Shown piece by piece: positions 1 to 15,400 of a DNA stretch of 64,000 bases. This stretch comes from Corbicula japonica (Eukaryota > Mollusca > Bivalvia > Venerida > Cyrenidae), in contig JAZAYU010000038.1 of assembly GCA_038501625.1 (NCBI GenBank), positions 1,426,001-1,490,000 on the forward strand. The letters run 5' to 3'. The position numbers and the translations under genes are program-made. Below the pieces are notes generated by a model. The model was given only the letters and a program-made list of their open reading frames with translations, did no database searches and was not told the DNA's origin. Position 1 is the first letter of the stretch; each line of letters begins with the position of its first letter.

Positions 1-227
1 ATTTATTTATTTATTTATTTATTTATTTATTCACATTATTGATATTATTTCTAAATAAAAGTATTTTAATAACCTTGTGCTCGTCTGACATATATTCAGT
101 AAAGTAAATGTAATACTCAATTTAATGATGACAAAAACGTCCCAAACACAGACAGCTTTCTAAAGCAATTAAAATGAATGATTCAAGATTAATAAGAATA
201 TTGATGATGAGACCATTTCTTATTTAG
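1..227. other. intron end with (ATTT)n microsatellite
   Basis: Bases 1-31 are an ATTT tetranucleotide run. The rest is AT-rich intron ending in the acceptor TATTTAG just before 228. The upstream exon is outside the window. Confidence 0.7.
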
Positions 228-482
228 GTGGAGGGACAGGTGATCCACATGTTTTGACGTTAGATGGAAAGCAGTTCACCTTTAACGGACATGGGGAGTA
301 CACTATGATGAATCTAAACACCAGCGAGTTGACGTTTATACTTCAATCGAGGACAGAACCTTATTTAAATGAAAATAAAAAGTCTGTAGGAGCAACTGTA
401 TACACAGCCTTTGCAGCGAGAGAGACGATGGGCGGAACACCGTCGTCTTTCACAATTGAACTGGATGCTGTAACATTGTCGG
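228..482 (+). CDS. exon 1 of window: vWD domain, N-terminal part
   Basis: It encodes [20 protein letters not shown] followed by HGEYTMMN. The GDPH-x-x-T-x-DG-x-x-x-x-FNG-x-GEY signature is the start of the vWD domain found in MUC4, SUSD2 and AMOP-vWD proteins. Acceptor TATTTAG, donor GTATAA, phase 1 in and 1 out. Confidence 0.85.
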
Positions 483-3400
483 GTATAAATTTATCTCATC
501 AACATTAGCATTAACATACCATACAAGCTCAATCTTCGACTTTTTATCTAGTTTTGCAAAGTTCTAGTATTGTGTTTTGCTTTTAAATTAGTTTTACTTT
601 AGTTTTACAGACAAAATGGTCCCAAAAAGTTTATTTTTACGTTTGAATATTTAATACATTAAATACTAGTGAAATTATGATATAACATTTCGTCCAATCA
701 GAAGAAGGCTTTCTAATTTATAATGGGGCGTAACATTATTGGACGGTTCTCTACCTTAAATATGGACAGCTATGTTTAAAATCTTTTTTTTCTTGTTGTT
801 TATTACAGATCTTCAAATTAAAGTAAATGGCCGATCATGGACAACGGAGTTTAGCAAAGAAGATGAGTTCACTAGGGAGTTCGATAATGTATTCATCAGC
901 AAGCCGAAGCCAAAGACTGTTGAAGTTACATTCCTTAACTCACGCAAGTATCTTGCGATTATGGAAAATATTTATAATTTATCCAGTCACAGAAAGTTAT
1001 TGTCAAAGTGAACTGTTAAATTATGTTTTGTCAAGTGATAAAGAAACGCAGTGTGACATTTATTTGCAATATGTTGTAAACGCTTTGATAACAACAATGA
1101 AAAAATCTGCACATAACTTCCCTATGTAACAGCGCACATGGTACAGTACCGAATGTCGAGTAATGAGATTACAATTTCCGGGAAAAGCGTGAAACGGGAA
1201 AACTAGAATCATATTCAATGGTTACTTTGCGTTTCTTGATCTCTAGAGTAAAGCATCTTGACAAAGAATTCGAGAATGATCAAATAAAATTCTTACCTGT
1301 CTAAGGCTTGTTTTGCATAATATATTTATGTAACAATGTCATAGATGAATATTGTTTGTGTTCAGGCACATGATTATAGCCTTTTTTCATTTAATCTCAT
1401 CAGAAATTACAACTTATTTGTTAACATTTCATATTGCAGGTATAAGGGTATCTGTAGAGGCAACAAATAAATTACTGACCATCGCGTTTAGTTTACCGAA
1501 CCAATACGCTAATTTGACAAGGGGTCTTTTAGGCAATGCAAACGGTAACCCGGACGACGACCTCATTTTTCCTAATGGGACAGTATTATCAACAAACTCA
1601 ACAGAAAGACAAATCTTCCAGTATGGACAAGCATGTAAGTCAGCTTTGGTTTACGTTGTATGAATGTGTGCTGTAGATTTGTTTGTACTAATGTTGCAAT
1701 ATAGGTGGCAAGGAGTAAAGCTTTATATAAGTTGATTATATACAATATTTTGCTATTATTTATTTTACAAAGTTTTACTTTTTATTCAAATGTTCGGACA
1801 CTTTTTCTTTAATCAAGAATAGTACAGAATTTTTATAGCTTAATGTTCATTCATGTTAACATGTTTCATGTTGTTTGTTATAACTAAACTTAAAGTACGT
1901 CGATTGTTTATATGTTGGGACATGCGTAGATAAACAAAAACAATATAATGGTTATTATAATTAGCAAATTATTTGTTCAACTTGCGTGTTACTGTTACTG
2001 TAACAATTGGTTAATATTAACAACAATTAGTATAACTAACAAAATGGTGAACAATTCTTTATTTACAAATAAACAGTATCAAATATACTAGACTATACGT
2101 ATATACGCAACCGACCACAGGCAACTTTATAATGTTCTCATTTTCCAGGGATCGTTTCTGGAGATTCTGATTCTGTGTTTGAATACAATCCCGGTGCAAC
2201 TTATCTAAACTACCGAGACATTAACTTTGTTCCTAACTACCTTGACGAAGCAAACCAAACAGCTGTAAACGATGCAAAAAGACTGTGCGGTGAAGGAAAT
2301 ATACAGTGTATATTTGATAAAGTTTTTACTGGTAGTGATTCGATAGCATCAGCCACTAAACAAGTTGTTGTAGATGAAATAGAGACGAGGGAGATTTTAG
2401 GTAAATCTTTGATATGTTTTTTATTGTTTTAATTTCGTATACAGTATGAATATTTAATATTTATCAGGTGTTCTGAGTCATACTCGAAAAACCGAAATAA
2501 ATGTCCGATATTTTAGTGCCACACTTATGTTATTAAATCAAACAAGCGCTCACCAGTTGTGTTCATTCGGAAAACAAGTTTTGATTATTAGATTAATAAT
2601 TGCATCACAAATGATTTCAACGTATTTCTATAGATAATATGTAGAATTAATTTTATTTTTTACGCCTTGGTTTAAATGTAATTCAACAGCGTTGTATTAA
2701 ACATGCCCTAAAATGATGGGGAAATCATCACGTGGTCAGAAAAAATATTTTAAGTTGGGTATGGATCAAATACAGGTATGTTTTCAAACTAGCACAGAAG
2801 GGAGAGATGTGACATCGTTCACAAGAAGTGAACGAATATTGATTCAATGTCTTGTCAATTTTCAGCAAATGAAGCCCCAAGACTAACTCTGAGAAATGAT
2901 TCATTAGATGGAAGAACTGGTAAAATCCATGTTGGACTCAAAACTCCGAAAAATGTGACATTACTTGGAAGTGATGATGGTGTGTCCTTGAACTACAGCG
3001 TTGTCAGTGGAAGTACCGCATTAAGTTTATCAGGGAATTCAAAACAAGAGAGAACTGCTATTATTTTGTTTAACACGATTGAGGCACACACTCTTAGGTA
3101 TGCGGAATGTAATAAATATGTTTTGTTATGAAAAATAAAATGAACCGCTCCATAAGAAAATGTACATGTATATCCTGGAAGATGACGCCATTACTTGAAA
3201 TGTAAATGACGACACTGATTTCGTTGTATTTTGCGGGGATACATATAGTTTGATGTATTCCATATTTTTACAAAATCTTAATGCAGATAACAAAAGTCTT
3301 AAAATGCTAACAAACTGGGAAAGACATATTTTGCTTTCACGAGCCTCACTTAAATACTGAAAACAAATTATACATTCACTTTGCAAATTGGAAGTTGGTC

Positions 3401-6400
3401 GTTTTCCGGGGAAATTTTATGATTACTGTCATAATCACTGGTTCCGTTTGATAGCACTATTTTCGGCTTTGCGCGCTTCGTCTTTCCTAAAATAAAATTT
3501 ATAATGGATTAATATTACAATACTCGCATTCAGAGAAAATGTATATGGTAAACTTTCTTATGCACACAATTCATGTGGAACCCTTTCAAATTTAGGAAAC
3601 TTCAATTATACATGTACCTTGACATCACTGAGCTTTAATTACAAAATAAAAATAATGCTCGACAAATGAATACAACATATTGTAATCACACCTAGGAATT
3701 TTAAGTTGTTGTTTTTTGTTGTTTATTTGTTTGTTTGTTTGTTGTTTTTTGTTGTTTTTTTGTTGATTCTTTTTCTTAAAATTATTTTATTATATCATTT
3801 GCGTGAGAAATATGACCGAAATGGTCGAATTGTGGAAACAGAAAAATACGTTTCAGTATTATATAAAGTCGAACTTCGATGGCTCGAAAACCGTTCGCTC
3901 GAACACCATCCTTCCCTCGAACAGTTCGTCCAGTCTCTATATTTCTATTCTGTTCTACCTCCGACGGCTCGAACACCAATCAAGGTCCCTACAGTTAGTT
4001 TTCAATGTTTTAACAACCCATGGCTTGAACAGTTATCGGTAATCATCAAAGGTGCAAACAAAGGCGCGAAAATGTCTTGCCAATTAGGACGGACGATGCG
4101 CTATTTAAGTCCTGTCAATAACACATTAAAGCAGATGAAAATATTTTGATCTTTGTGGTAATGTTAACTACATAAACAAACTAATATTTGTTTTTTAGAG
4201 AATTGTTATTGCTTTGTCGTATTGGTAAAATTAAATAGGAAATTCTAGATTTTTTTCGCGAGTATGTCATGTCAAACATTAGTTTTGAATAAAAGCGGAA
4301 GGATTCTCTAATGCGGCCTCACATTCAAAATGAGGTTGACAAATGATCAATGGTAGCTAAGTCGGTAGTCGAGAAGAAATGCACTAACGATATATCAAGG
4401 CTATACATTTCTTTCTTCGTTATCATGTATGCTTGTCTTCGTATTTTAAGATAATACATTAGATACATTAAAATAAGAAATATGAATTGATGTGTGTTAG
4501 CTTAGTTTAGTGAACAGAAACCCATTCTCGCATACCAAGCACGGATCGCTCGAACTAACGATGGCTCGAACAAAATCTGCCGGTTCCGTGGAGTTCGATT
4601 CATCGAAGTTCGACTGTATTTTGGATTTATGTTACATAATATTTTGAATTTTAGTGTCACTGTTACGGACGACAAGGGAGCTCAAGCTGTTTTGGATCTC
4701 CAAGTCATTCTCTGTACAGAATGTAACAATTCTGGACAGTGTGATTATACACAGACCCGAGTTATAAATGACAGTGCGGATGGTTTTGGTATTGCTCAAT
4801 GTGTTTGTTACGCCTATGCTACAGGTAAATTATAGATCATTTTAACAGGTTAGGATTTAACTTCGATAGCTATGATCGACCAAATACCTCTTTTTATTTT
4901 ATTTTAACATTAACAGGTTTAAACTATATTTACTTAATAATTAATTTAATTTTCTGACATGTGCTCTACATATTCAATATGAATATATAGGTAAAATGAA
5001 TAAAATATAATCATCGAAATGTTTTTAATTACCTAAACAATGGGCATAATCAAGGTGGACAGACTTAGTCTATAGCTAAAGATATTATAAACATTTTACC
5101 GCATTCCCAGTCTGAATTAAACATTTCTTATTCAGTCTACCCCTTGATTATTTTCTTTTAATCAGGACCAGACTGTAGTGGCGATTATGACGGATGTGCT
5201 GATAACCCGTGTTCCTTGAACCGAACTTGTACCGACAACAATGCTGCCACACATAACACCACTGGTAGAGCATACAGCTGTGGTCCCTGTCCGGCAGGTT
5301 ACACCAAGGCTAATGATAGTGAGGACTGTATTGGTAAATATCCTTTGGAGACTTTAGAAAGACTAAATATAAAACTGTCTGACTTGAAATGGCTTGTTCA
5401 AATAGCTTACAAAGTAAGTGTGTACATAATTATATGTTCGGCAAAATATGTGTATTTTAATCAGTTATAATGTTATGTATTTAAAATTGAAATGTTCAAA
5501 TCTATTCAAAGTGTTGAATATATCTATGTTCAAATAATTATAGCATGATGTTTCTTAGGATACGTACTGTACATGTGTATCGTGGACCTAAAAATATTCT
5601 CTGCTGAAATCTGCATTTCAGTGGATACATGGGATAAAGGTTGTATTAAAATAGGTAAAAATGCTATTACTTTTCTTTCAGACATTGATGAATGCTCTAG
5701 TTACTTATGCGGTGATGATTGTGTTAATTCTATTGGAAGCTATCTGTGTACTTGTAAAAGAGGCAGACGTTCGCTTAATGCGACACATTGCGTCGGTATG
5801 TATATCAACAAATAAAAATAGGATGGGCCAATAGAGGCTACGATAGTGCCGGCGGAAAACGAAAAAATGCGCATGCGCAGTATTTTCAGGGCAGACGAAC
5901 AACCCTGTATATGATATTCCATAAGTACGAGGTATGTTATTTATTCTTAGTGCATAGTGGCTACCTCGGAATTTTCAATGTCACTTCGATCTGAACATAT
6001 TTGATTATAATGTTAACGTGTGGTTTAAAAAAAACAAGTTGTTCTACTTGAATAAAAAGCAAATTTCCCAAATATATACACCTGTTACAGTAATAACAGT
6101 GTGATATTTTTTTGTATTTAAGAATGTTTATTGCAAATTACTAATTGAGAAATTCTAAAATTAGACTTGAGAAATCCATGGAATAAATTTATGGACTTTT
6201 CTTGTTGAAATTCTTGTTAAGTTCCTGTACATATTTTGTGTTAAATTATAAATATGTTATTTACAGATTATTTGTTTGCTCCAAAAACATTTAAAATCCT
6301 TGTTAATAATAATTTAATTTGGTCGTTATAATAGAAAATAATTCTCTTTAATCAAATTACTAGTATTTCGGTCAATTAAACATGTGCTGGAATAACAAAG

Positions 6401-9400
6401 CATACTAGAATGTATATGTTAAAGAAACAATAACATGGACATTAATTCCTTCAGACATTAATGAATGTGCAGAGGCCAGCCACAACTGCATGCAGGTGTG
6501 CAATAACACTGATGGAGGTTACTTGTGTTCTTGTTTTCCGGGCTACATTTACAACAATGCAACAAACGTTTGCTCACCAGGTAAATGTGCATGTTCAAGT
6601 CATGTCACACATAGTCAATTCATTTCCATTTTTGCCAAAGAGCAGTCTCAGTCAAACCGAGCCTGCAATATGCTTATACTTGTCGTGTTAGGTGACTTTT
6701 AATATTCCCTATTCGTCTATTTGAACAACAATATTTACGCACAATTTTAATGACCGTTGGAAGCTAAGGCACAATTTAAACACGATTACAGAAATATTTT
6801 AAGCGTGATAATGTGTAATTTGCAGTAATTATTTCGGTTAAAAGCTATGCTTATAGCCTACTGGTAAACTGAGATTAGTGGACGATGAAAAGCTAAGTAA
6901 AATTGAACTTAATATGCTGATTAACTCAAACTATTGTTAAAGATTTCTCAGTAGCTTTCAGACGAATGCCACGTTTAGACATTTTGAAGATGTATTTTAG
7001 ATATATACTCCACGTCAATAGAAAGTTACCACTCTGGTAAGACAAATGCCGGTTATAATAGAAAGTTACCACTCTGGTAATTACTACCATCTCTAAGTTA
7101 TTGATAAATGACAAAATGCGGGTTATATAACCGGCATTTGTCTTTTACCAGTTACTTACAGATGGTAGTAATTACCAAAGTGGTAACTTTCTATTGACGT
7201 GGAGTATAGATTTTTAATAGCTTTATACTATGTTATTAAATATATTTCATTTTACTTCAGTTCGTTTATTAATCATCAAACATGTAAATGAACTTGTATG
7301 TCTTTTGACTGTCTGGAAAATTTTAAACGTATTGTTATCGTTTTAGACAACACCACATCGTGTAACATTAAATGCGACACTAATAATGGTGGATGCTTTT
7401 TAAGAAATAATACGCCATCGTGTTTTTGTAACAAAGGTTACAGAATAGTCAACGAAACATGTCAAGGTAAGACTCTCTTAAAAAAGTGACATTATTTGCA
7501 AAATATTTTTAAACATGTTTAAATACAATACTGGAATCCTCAAAATGCATTAATTACTATTTCTTACTGTTTTACTTTGCATAAACACAATCATATTATC
7601 CTATATCAATTAATACTGTAATGCCTCTATATGTTTTATTTTATTCTATGACAAAGGATTTAATATAAAGTTTGGTATGCATTTTAATTAAAATTTGAAA
7701 ACAGCTTGATAGTGATAGCTTGTGTCAGTTTGATAGTTTTGTAAGTATGAAAGTCATGAACAGGATCACACAGAGTGGGGAATTTATCTGTATCGGACAT
7801 TCCGATTTATCAAATATATTTTGAGAAGAGGAACCAATTTGAATGAAACGAAATGAATAACGCGCCTGACTCAGAATTATCAGTTTTAGATGCCATAGTT
7901 ATTAAGCAGTAGCTTTGTATTCATTTAGATATTAATGAATGTGACCAGAAGGTATGTGCTCATTCCTGCACCAACACCAATGGATCCTATACTTGCGGCT
8001 GCTACCCTGGCTTTACTCTGAGTGCGGATAAAACTACATGTTCAGGTTCACTGTTTGTTAGATATATTAGTTTTATTATATTCAAGCAAAAACATGTTTG
8101 GTAACGTAAGAAATAATTTAATCAAACTAGAAATTTCTTCGTCTAGATGTTACATATTTGCGAGTTATGTTTGTATCACTTATGCCATCTTCCGATTTAG
8201 GAAAACTCATACCTCATCTCCAACTGACCGTCAAAACATTTTGTACGTTGTTATCTTATTTCTTGTGTCCGATAGCTTGTAGAGCAATTTTATGTGGTTG
8301 ATAAAGACGTTGATGAAAATGCGTGCGACATGCAGAATTATATGTTCTGGTGTTCTGGCGTTTCTAATTCAATTCACTTCTAACAGCTTGTCCATCCGGG
8401 TACTGGGGAGTTAACTGCAACAATACGTGTGGATGCAGCAGCCAGGGTGAAGATAAATGTGACAATATTAAAGGTATACAACCCATTATTATTAAAGCCA
8501 GTTATATGTTTTAATTACATTATGGCATAACTCTTGTAACGTTTAAAGTTTATTTTTAATTTAGTAATTTAACAAAAAATACTCTTAATGTTTTATATAT
8601 TAGTTCGGGTATGAACTGTTTTTAAATTAATGGTTTCCATGGGTACATTGATTCTCGAGTGACAAAATATATACCAGAAATATTTATATGTAAATGCAGG
8701 ATGCCTTTGTAAGCCTGGATGGACAGGGACACAGTGTACAGCCAACGTGAATGAATGTGCAGACACCAATATTTGTAATGATACACTGAAAGTCTGCGAA
8801 GACACAATTGGAAGTTACCGATGCAGTTGTAAATCTAAATACGTGTTTAATATAAGCACTCGACGCTGTGACGGTAATGTCATGTTACATTTTCTGTATA
8901 ATATCAAGTTATATAACAGCTATATGTCATTTAAAGACTTTATCCACAAACTACGTTACATTATTTGTTCAATATATCAAGATTCCAACAGGAAACGTGT
9001 AAACAATTTCGCCTTCGAAATGAGGTTTATATTCGCTTGTTTCAAAAACAGGAATTAACGGGATATGTACTATATAAAATTGACAGGTCTAAATTTTGAA
9101 TCATAGCAATAAAAATTGAAAGTAAACTTTTAATGTGTACAAAGCCAAGTTAAACATAAATACACTTACCTCTGGGGCTATGATTTTCTGCCATGCCTTA
9201 AAACCACCATTTCGTTGTCGCTTTTATGCAGTACAATCTTTGTTAAGTGCATGACATTCATTAAGTGAGTTCTAAACTAAGTTCCTAGATCGCATCGCCT
9301 TTAATTCGCGTTGTGCTTATTCACATTAATAAAGTTAGACATAATATTCTATTTTATTTTTTTGCAGACTTGAATGAATGCAACGACGTCAAGTTGAACA

Positions 9401-12400
9401 CTTGTCAACAAAACTGCGTAAACACAATTGGAGGATTTTACTGCACGTGCTCAACAGGGCACATAGCTGATCCAAATAACATAACAAAGTGCACAGGTAA
9501 GAATGCGTTCTTACTGCTTTAACATTTTTGTAAATTACATATTAATTAATACGAAAATAATGAAAACATATTTGTAAGTAATAAAGACAACAAAATTTAA
9601 TATGGTATTATTACAGAAATCTATTTCATATAAGGTGATTGTGAAAAAAGGAACTAAGATAGACTGCTTTTGGTATTAAATTGTAATAGGATAATATGTA
9701 GCAATTTTAGTTTCTTGGCGGGGTATGCGAGGACATATTAGAGCCGCAGGCGAGGGATAAAGTGACACCTGGACAAGCAACATATCCTCATATACCTACA
9801 TGTTCAAATTGTTTAAATAAACTGTAATGTCTTTTACACTAAAAAAGAATTAAAAAACGTTTTGTCTTCTTTCTCTCTCCTTTCTGGAAGGGGTGGTCAT
9901 GTATATTTGATCTTTTAACTACGTGTGTACTTACGCCCGCATTCTTTTCTCCACAATAAATTTGCCGAAAGTAACATTGAAAATTCAACATGTTTATTGT
10001 TATAAGTTCTTAATACCAAATTGTCGCGATAAGTGAACAATTAAAGCTCGATGGGTGAAATTTTGATATTCATAATTATTAATTATATATTTTCTGACGA
10101 AGTAACATGTTTTCCTGTCGCAAAGATTTTTTCCATAAAATCGTGCTTTGTGTTTGAAGGAAGGGTATATTTTTTAACAGACATAGACGAATGTTCGGTC
10201 GGTGGGTCAGGATGTGCTCAGATATGTCAGAATGCAGTCGGTTCATACAATTGTCTATGTTACTTTGGTTACGGCCTAAATGCAGATCAAAGAACATGTA
10301 CCAAACTGTCAGGTAAGTGTGAAGAGCCGCGTTTTACGACAGTTGGTAGGCAGAAGGCAAGTTTCCAAGTTTGACCGAATCCGGGTGCAAAACATTTATG
10401 CAGAAGTAGCATATTTATAATGTATGTGTATATTGACCGTTACCAAGTTCATCGTAATTAGATTGTTAAGTGACATATAACCAACTTTTCTTGAACCGAA
10501 ATGAAATGAAATTAAATTTAATTTAATACTTCATCAGTAATTTGGCATATTAATTGTTTATAAATGTTGTACTAAAATATAAGTTATCTGCAATCACAAC
10601 CCGGTTTCTTTTATATCCAATTTTACCGTATACTAATAAAAAAATTAAATAAGACTTTCATGTGATTTATCGAAGAAACTTTTTTAATTACACACAACTT
10701 ATAAAATGTACCAACAAAATAAAATAAACGAATACGTAGTTGAAAAATATATAAAAATATAATATTGGCGTATTCTTTTTTCAGATTCTGACTTGTGTTT
10801 GCAAAAAGGTCTGAACTGTTCTGGATACTGTGCAGTAACAAATAACTCTGCCAACTGTGCATGTGGCGAAGGTTTTCAGTTAGCAGCAAATGACAAAACT
10901 CTTTGCATAGGTATGGCATAGTGACTTGATTTTCTATATAGTATAAGTTTGAACATAAAGGTTTGTTAAATTATTTGTTGATAGGTAAACGTGTATGATG
11001 AAAAAAATTGGTTCACAAGTATTTGCTGTACCGGTTTTGACACACATAAGACAGTATTGCATATTGTCATAATATTCTATTTGTTAGACACTTATCTTGT
11101 CTAATCATCTGTTACAAATCGTTCTACAATTGATAACAGTTCAAAATATGCAAGGAACTCAATAGGTTACAATGCAAGTAATTCTGTATCGAATGTAGCA
11201 TAATGAAATTGCATAAAGGGGGAACGCGTGAAACAGGCAAACTAGACTCCTCTTCATCATTGTATTACAAATCTTTTTACATTTGCAATATTGTTACACA
11301 TTTAAAACTGTTACGACTATGCAATGTTACATTGCTTGTGATTCTGTATCGAATATAGCACAATGGGATTAAGTAACGTTGTCTCTCGGGGAGTAAGAAA
11401 AACTATAATCATTTTATAAGTTTAACATGTGTTTTATCATCTCATGAGTAAACTTTTTTAATTTCAGATATTAATGAATGCGATGACGTTACTTTAAACA
11501 AGTGCGAGGTTTCATCATCTTGTAGAAACACAGTCGGAGGTTACACGTGTAGTTGTCCGTCAGGACAGTTCCTAGAAAACAACGGTATAAACTGTACAGG
11601 TAAGTTTTCAGGCTGAGTGTATGAAATTCGAGAAAGGCGCATAAAAATGGTGCTGACTTCTCAGTTAATGCATTGCAAACTTAGAGGAAACTGTGATTTA
11701 AACTTTAATTTGACGACTCGTGTGTTGACGCCTCGTTTGACGCATTGCAAATCAGAAAGAAAACTGTAATTCAGACTTATCATTGCATTTAGAATGACCT
11801 AGAATTAAGACTTGATGAGCCGAAGTTTCGTTTGTTTATGAATTGTTCAGAATCATGCAAAATCATTTTAAAATATTTCCCATAGGAATTTTATTTTGAG
11901 GAAATGAGAATGTGGAATGGTTTACCATTAAAGATGCTTCGAATAGGATTATACTTTATCGGCAGCAATACCGCCTTCGTACTGGAGCACAATTTTTGCA
12001 ACATCAACAAACCTTTTTGATACTTTATTTAATCTTTGATTCATAAATTTACCCTATTTACCGACTATATACTTGATTCATAAAAGATTAAAACGTAAAA
12101 CAATATTCTTAAATTCTTTATCCCTTATCAAATCATTGATACTTTAAATTTACCAACTTTATACTAAATTCAAAAGAATTGGACCGTAAAACAATTCTCC
12201 TTTTACTTGAATCGACACATTAAAACATAAACTAGATTACTTGATTCTAGATTATGTAAATTTAAACACAATAAGACTAACTTTCTTAACTATTCAAAGT
12301 TTTTAATTATATTCAACAAATATTAAACTGTATTCATAGCATGCAAACTCACAGAATTGGACAACACAATTGATTTAAAACAACGAAACGTATTCATTTC

Positions 12401-15400
12401 TTTCTTTTCCTCAATAAAACCGAATAAACATGATAAAAGAAGAATCATTTAGCATATTTATATCGTACAGTAATTTGCCGAAAATAATGTGAAACAAATA
12501 TACTGAACAAAAATAAAAAGTATCCACTTTTTATTCTTATATTCTCATTAACATATTTTCATTTAATCAGGTACGCTTTGAATGGTGTTCAATTGGTTAA
12601 TCTCAGTTGATTTTAATTTATATTGTTGATAAACATAATCTTCCACACCAAGAGCTAAGCAACGGTAAGTCGAATAACAATTAATAATTGATTACAAAAC
12701 ACTACATATCAATTTAAAGGGAGGTAATTGGAATTGGCTGGACTTTCTAGTGTAGTTTATCGAGGACTACTTGTTTTATTGATGAATGTTTTATGATTTT
12801 ATCGATCACAAGAGGTGAAAAGATTGATTTAATTCAAACCAATGTGAATACTTCAACTAATCACTGACTTTTTCCTGGAACCCTCATTACAACAAAGGGA
12901 AAGATAACTAAGTTGTGGCTGCAGATTTCAAGAACATTTTTTTCTCTTTGCAATGATAACAGAAATGCCAAGTTGTCCACATACAGATTTCTCAGTTTTC
13001 GTTTTCAAATGTTACCAAATTTAAGATAGGAAAGTGGATACTTTTTATTTTTGTTGAGTATACATAATTGTTGAAACAAATAACAAGCGTCGTTTTCAAC
13101 ACGCCGAATGCGTTTATTTTTCAGATTACAATACAATATAAAAATGAAATTGTGTTCGTGGCTAGTAAGTTATATTTAATATCTTACAAGGGATTATAAA
13201 AATTTAGTTTGTGACGCATTTCACTACGGGGAAAACTGCAAACAGCAATGTAACTGTGGGATAGGAGCCAGTCGCTGTGACCCTATTCGGGGATGTATTT
13301 GTCAAGGCGGCTGGAATGGTGCACAGTGTGACATTGATAGAAATGAATGTGGAGCCGCTACAAGTCCATGCACAAAACCTAACACAATATGTGTCAATAC
13401 ACCCGGAAGCTACAGGTGTCCATGTGTCAATGGATATAAAGTTGATGCAAACAATACCTGTTTAAGTGAGTAATCGTTATTTTGGATAAAGGAAGCTTAC
13501 TTCCGAGTCGAATGTGTTAAGGTTTCTATGTAAAGCAATAAACAGCTGCAATGTAAGATTTTGTTCCATGTAGCATCTCTTTCCGTTCCTAGCTGCAACG
13601 ACATAAAATTGTAAATTCACTGCAAGTCTTTACAAAAAGAGGTCCTATCCAATACTGTGTCAAGTATGTTTGAAGATTGTTGATCGGGTAATAAAAATGC
13701 ATTCAGGTTGGGTTGGTTTGATTTGTAAAATTAAGACGACAGATGCAATTGAATGGCACCGCATATTAAAACATATATTTCTAAGATTAGTAAAACTCTT
13801 TAACAATATTTGAACCAAGCAGTTCTGAACCACTTTAAAATTAATATTGTTGTTTTTGAAAGCAAATAGCCACGAATTTTTTTTATTTTCAACACTGTCA
13901 ATGTTTATGACCTCAACGTTGTTGATGAAAACCGGTTAATTCGTTTTTGTTAAATTCACAGATATCAACGAATGCAATGATCTTCAGCTAAACACATGTG
14001 CACAACTTTGCACTGACACTGATGGTAGTTTTACATGCAGTTGTAGGCAGGGTTATCAGCAATCCGGACATCTGTGCCAAGGTTTGTATTACATGGATTA
14101 AAAACCTCTAAGAGCTAATGCCCTGTACAAGTTTCACAGCATGTATTAGTTATTGGTAATAGTTAACTAAATAACACGTATTTCGACGTTTTAGTCCCTC
14201 GTGAATTTACTAGCATTAATGTTTTGTTATAAATTTAACGTGTACACTGTATATAAACCGATTGTATCATCTACCGGATACAGCGCACTGATTGTCACAA
14301 AAACATTATAAACAGTTCAAAAATGAGGAAGTTTTGGTATGTATTGTAAAGAAAAATCCAATCGACAAAATTAATTCATGTTCAACAGGCGATTCTCGTA
14401 GCACTTGTTTTGAAAGACATTATTACCTTTTCTATGCAATATACTTTTAAAAAATCGCTTAAATCACTCACACAAAGTACTGTTTGCACTGTGTACTGTT
14501 ATTAAATCCGCGTAAATGTTTATGTTTAAACAGGTTTTGAGAGGTATTCTCATGCTAGCGATGATGAAACATATCATTTTTATTCTTACAATAATAATAA
14601 TAATACTATAGCTGATCAATTAAACATCAAAACATTAGACCAAACATGCATGTAGCTTCGACCCAGACTGTATCATTTATTGAACATGTGAACTCAATCA
14701 TTTGTATGTTTTTAGTAATCTATGTGTATCAGTTATGGCGATTTTTTCAAGATGATTTTAGTATCTTTTTCGGATTTAAGAACAACGGCTTGAAGTAAAA
14801 ACATGTATTAAAAGTGCTTCGTACAGAGATATGTGATACGTTACTAAATATAAGGGCCTCGGTGCCTTTATATACTGCGGCGACACGAAACAAATGGATC
14901 TACCTGACTTCATTAGTTAACACCCAGGTCGCTCTAAGAACTACAATTTATAACAAGCGATAATTAATGTCGTCCCGAAATGTTTTGGATTTGATAAACA
15001 TAGTCTGAGGTTTTAAAAGTAATAGTTTCGAAACTGAAGTTTCACGATTATAAATACATACGCAGGTAGGCGTGACATACAAATTCTGAGGCAAAGCAAG
15101 TTATTTAAATACTGATATTTTAAGCTGATGATAAACCATTTACTCAATGTACGACCAATGTAGATCATCGTCAGCAGGAACACCCATGTCATTTGATCGG
15201 AATATACAGTGGTCACTTGTTTTCAGAAATATTCTAATAAATGTAATGTATAGCAAACAGTGTACAGCAAAAACAACGTACTACATATCCCATGGAGTAA
15301 AGGGTCAAATGGAACTTAAGCAAAGGAATCAATGTGACAGTCTTGTTTTCCACCCAAGGATTGACTATCACAAAGGTCTTCCCTTGAGAGTCAGGTATAT

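Noticed and set aside
3706..4149. 147-codon open frame on the + strand
   Set aside because: Lies in an intron and mostly inside a TIR element; the first part is a T-rich low-complexity translation.
13277..13465. 62-codon open frame overlapping exon 18
   Set aside because: Wrong frame; the frame with the EGF cysteines fits both splice phases.
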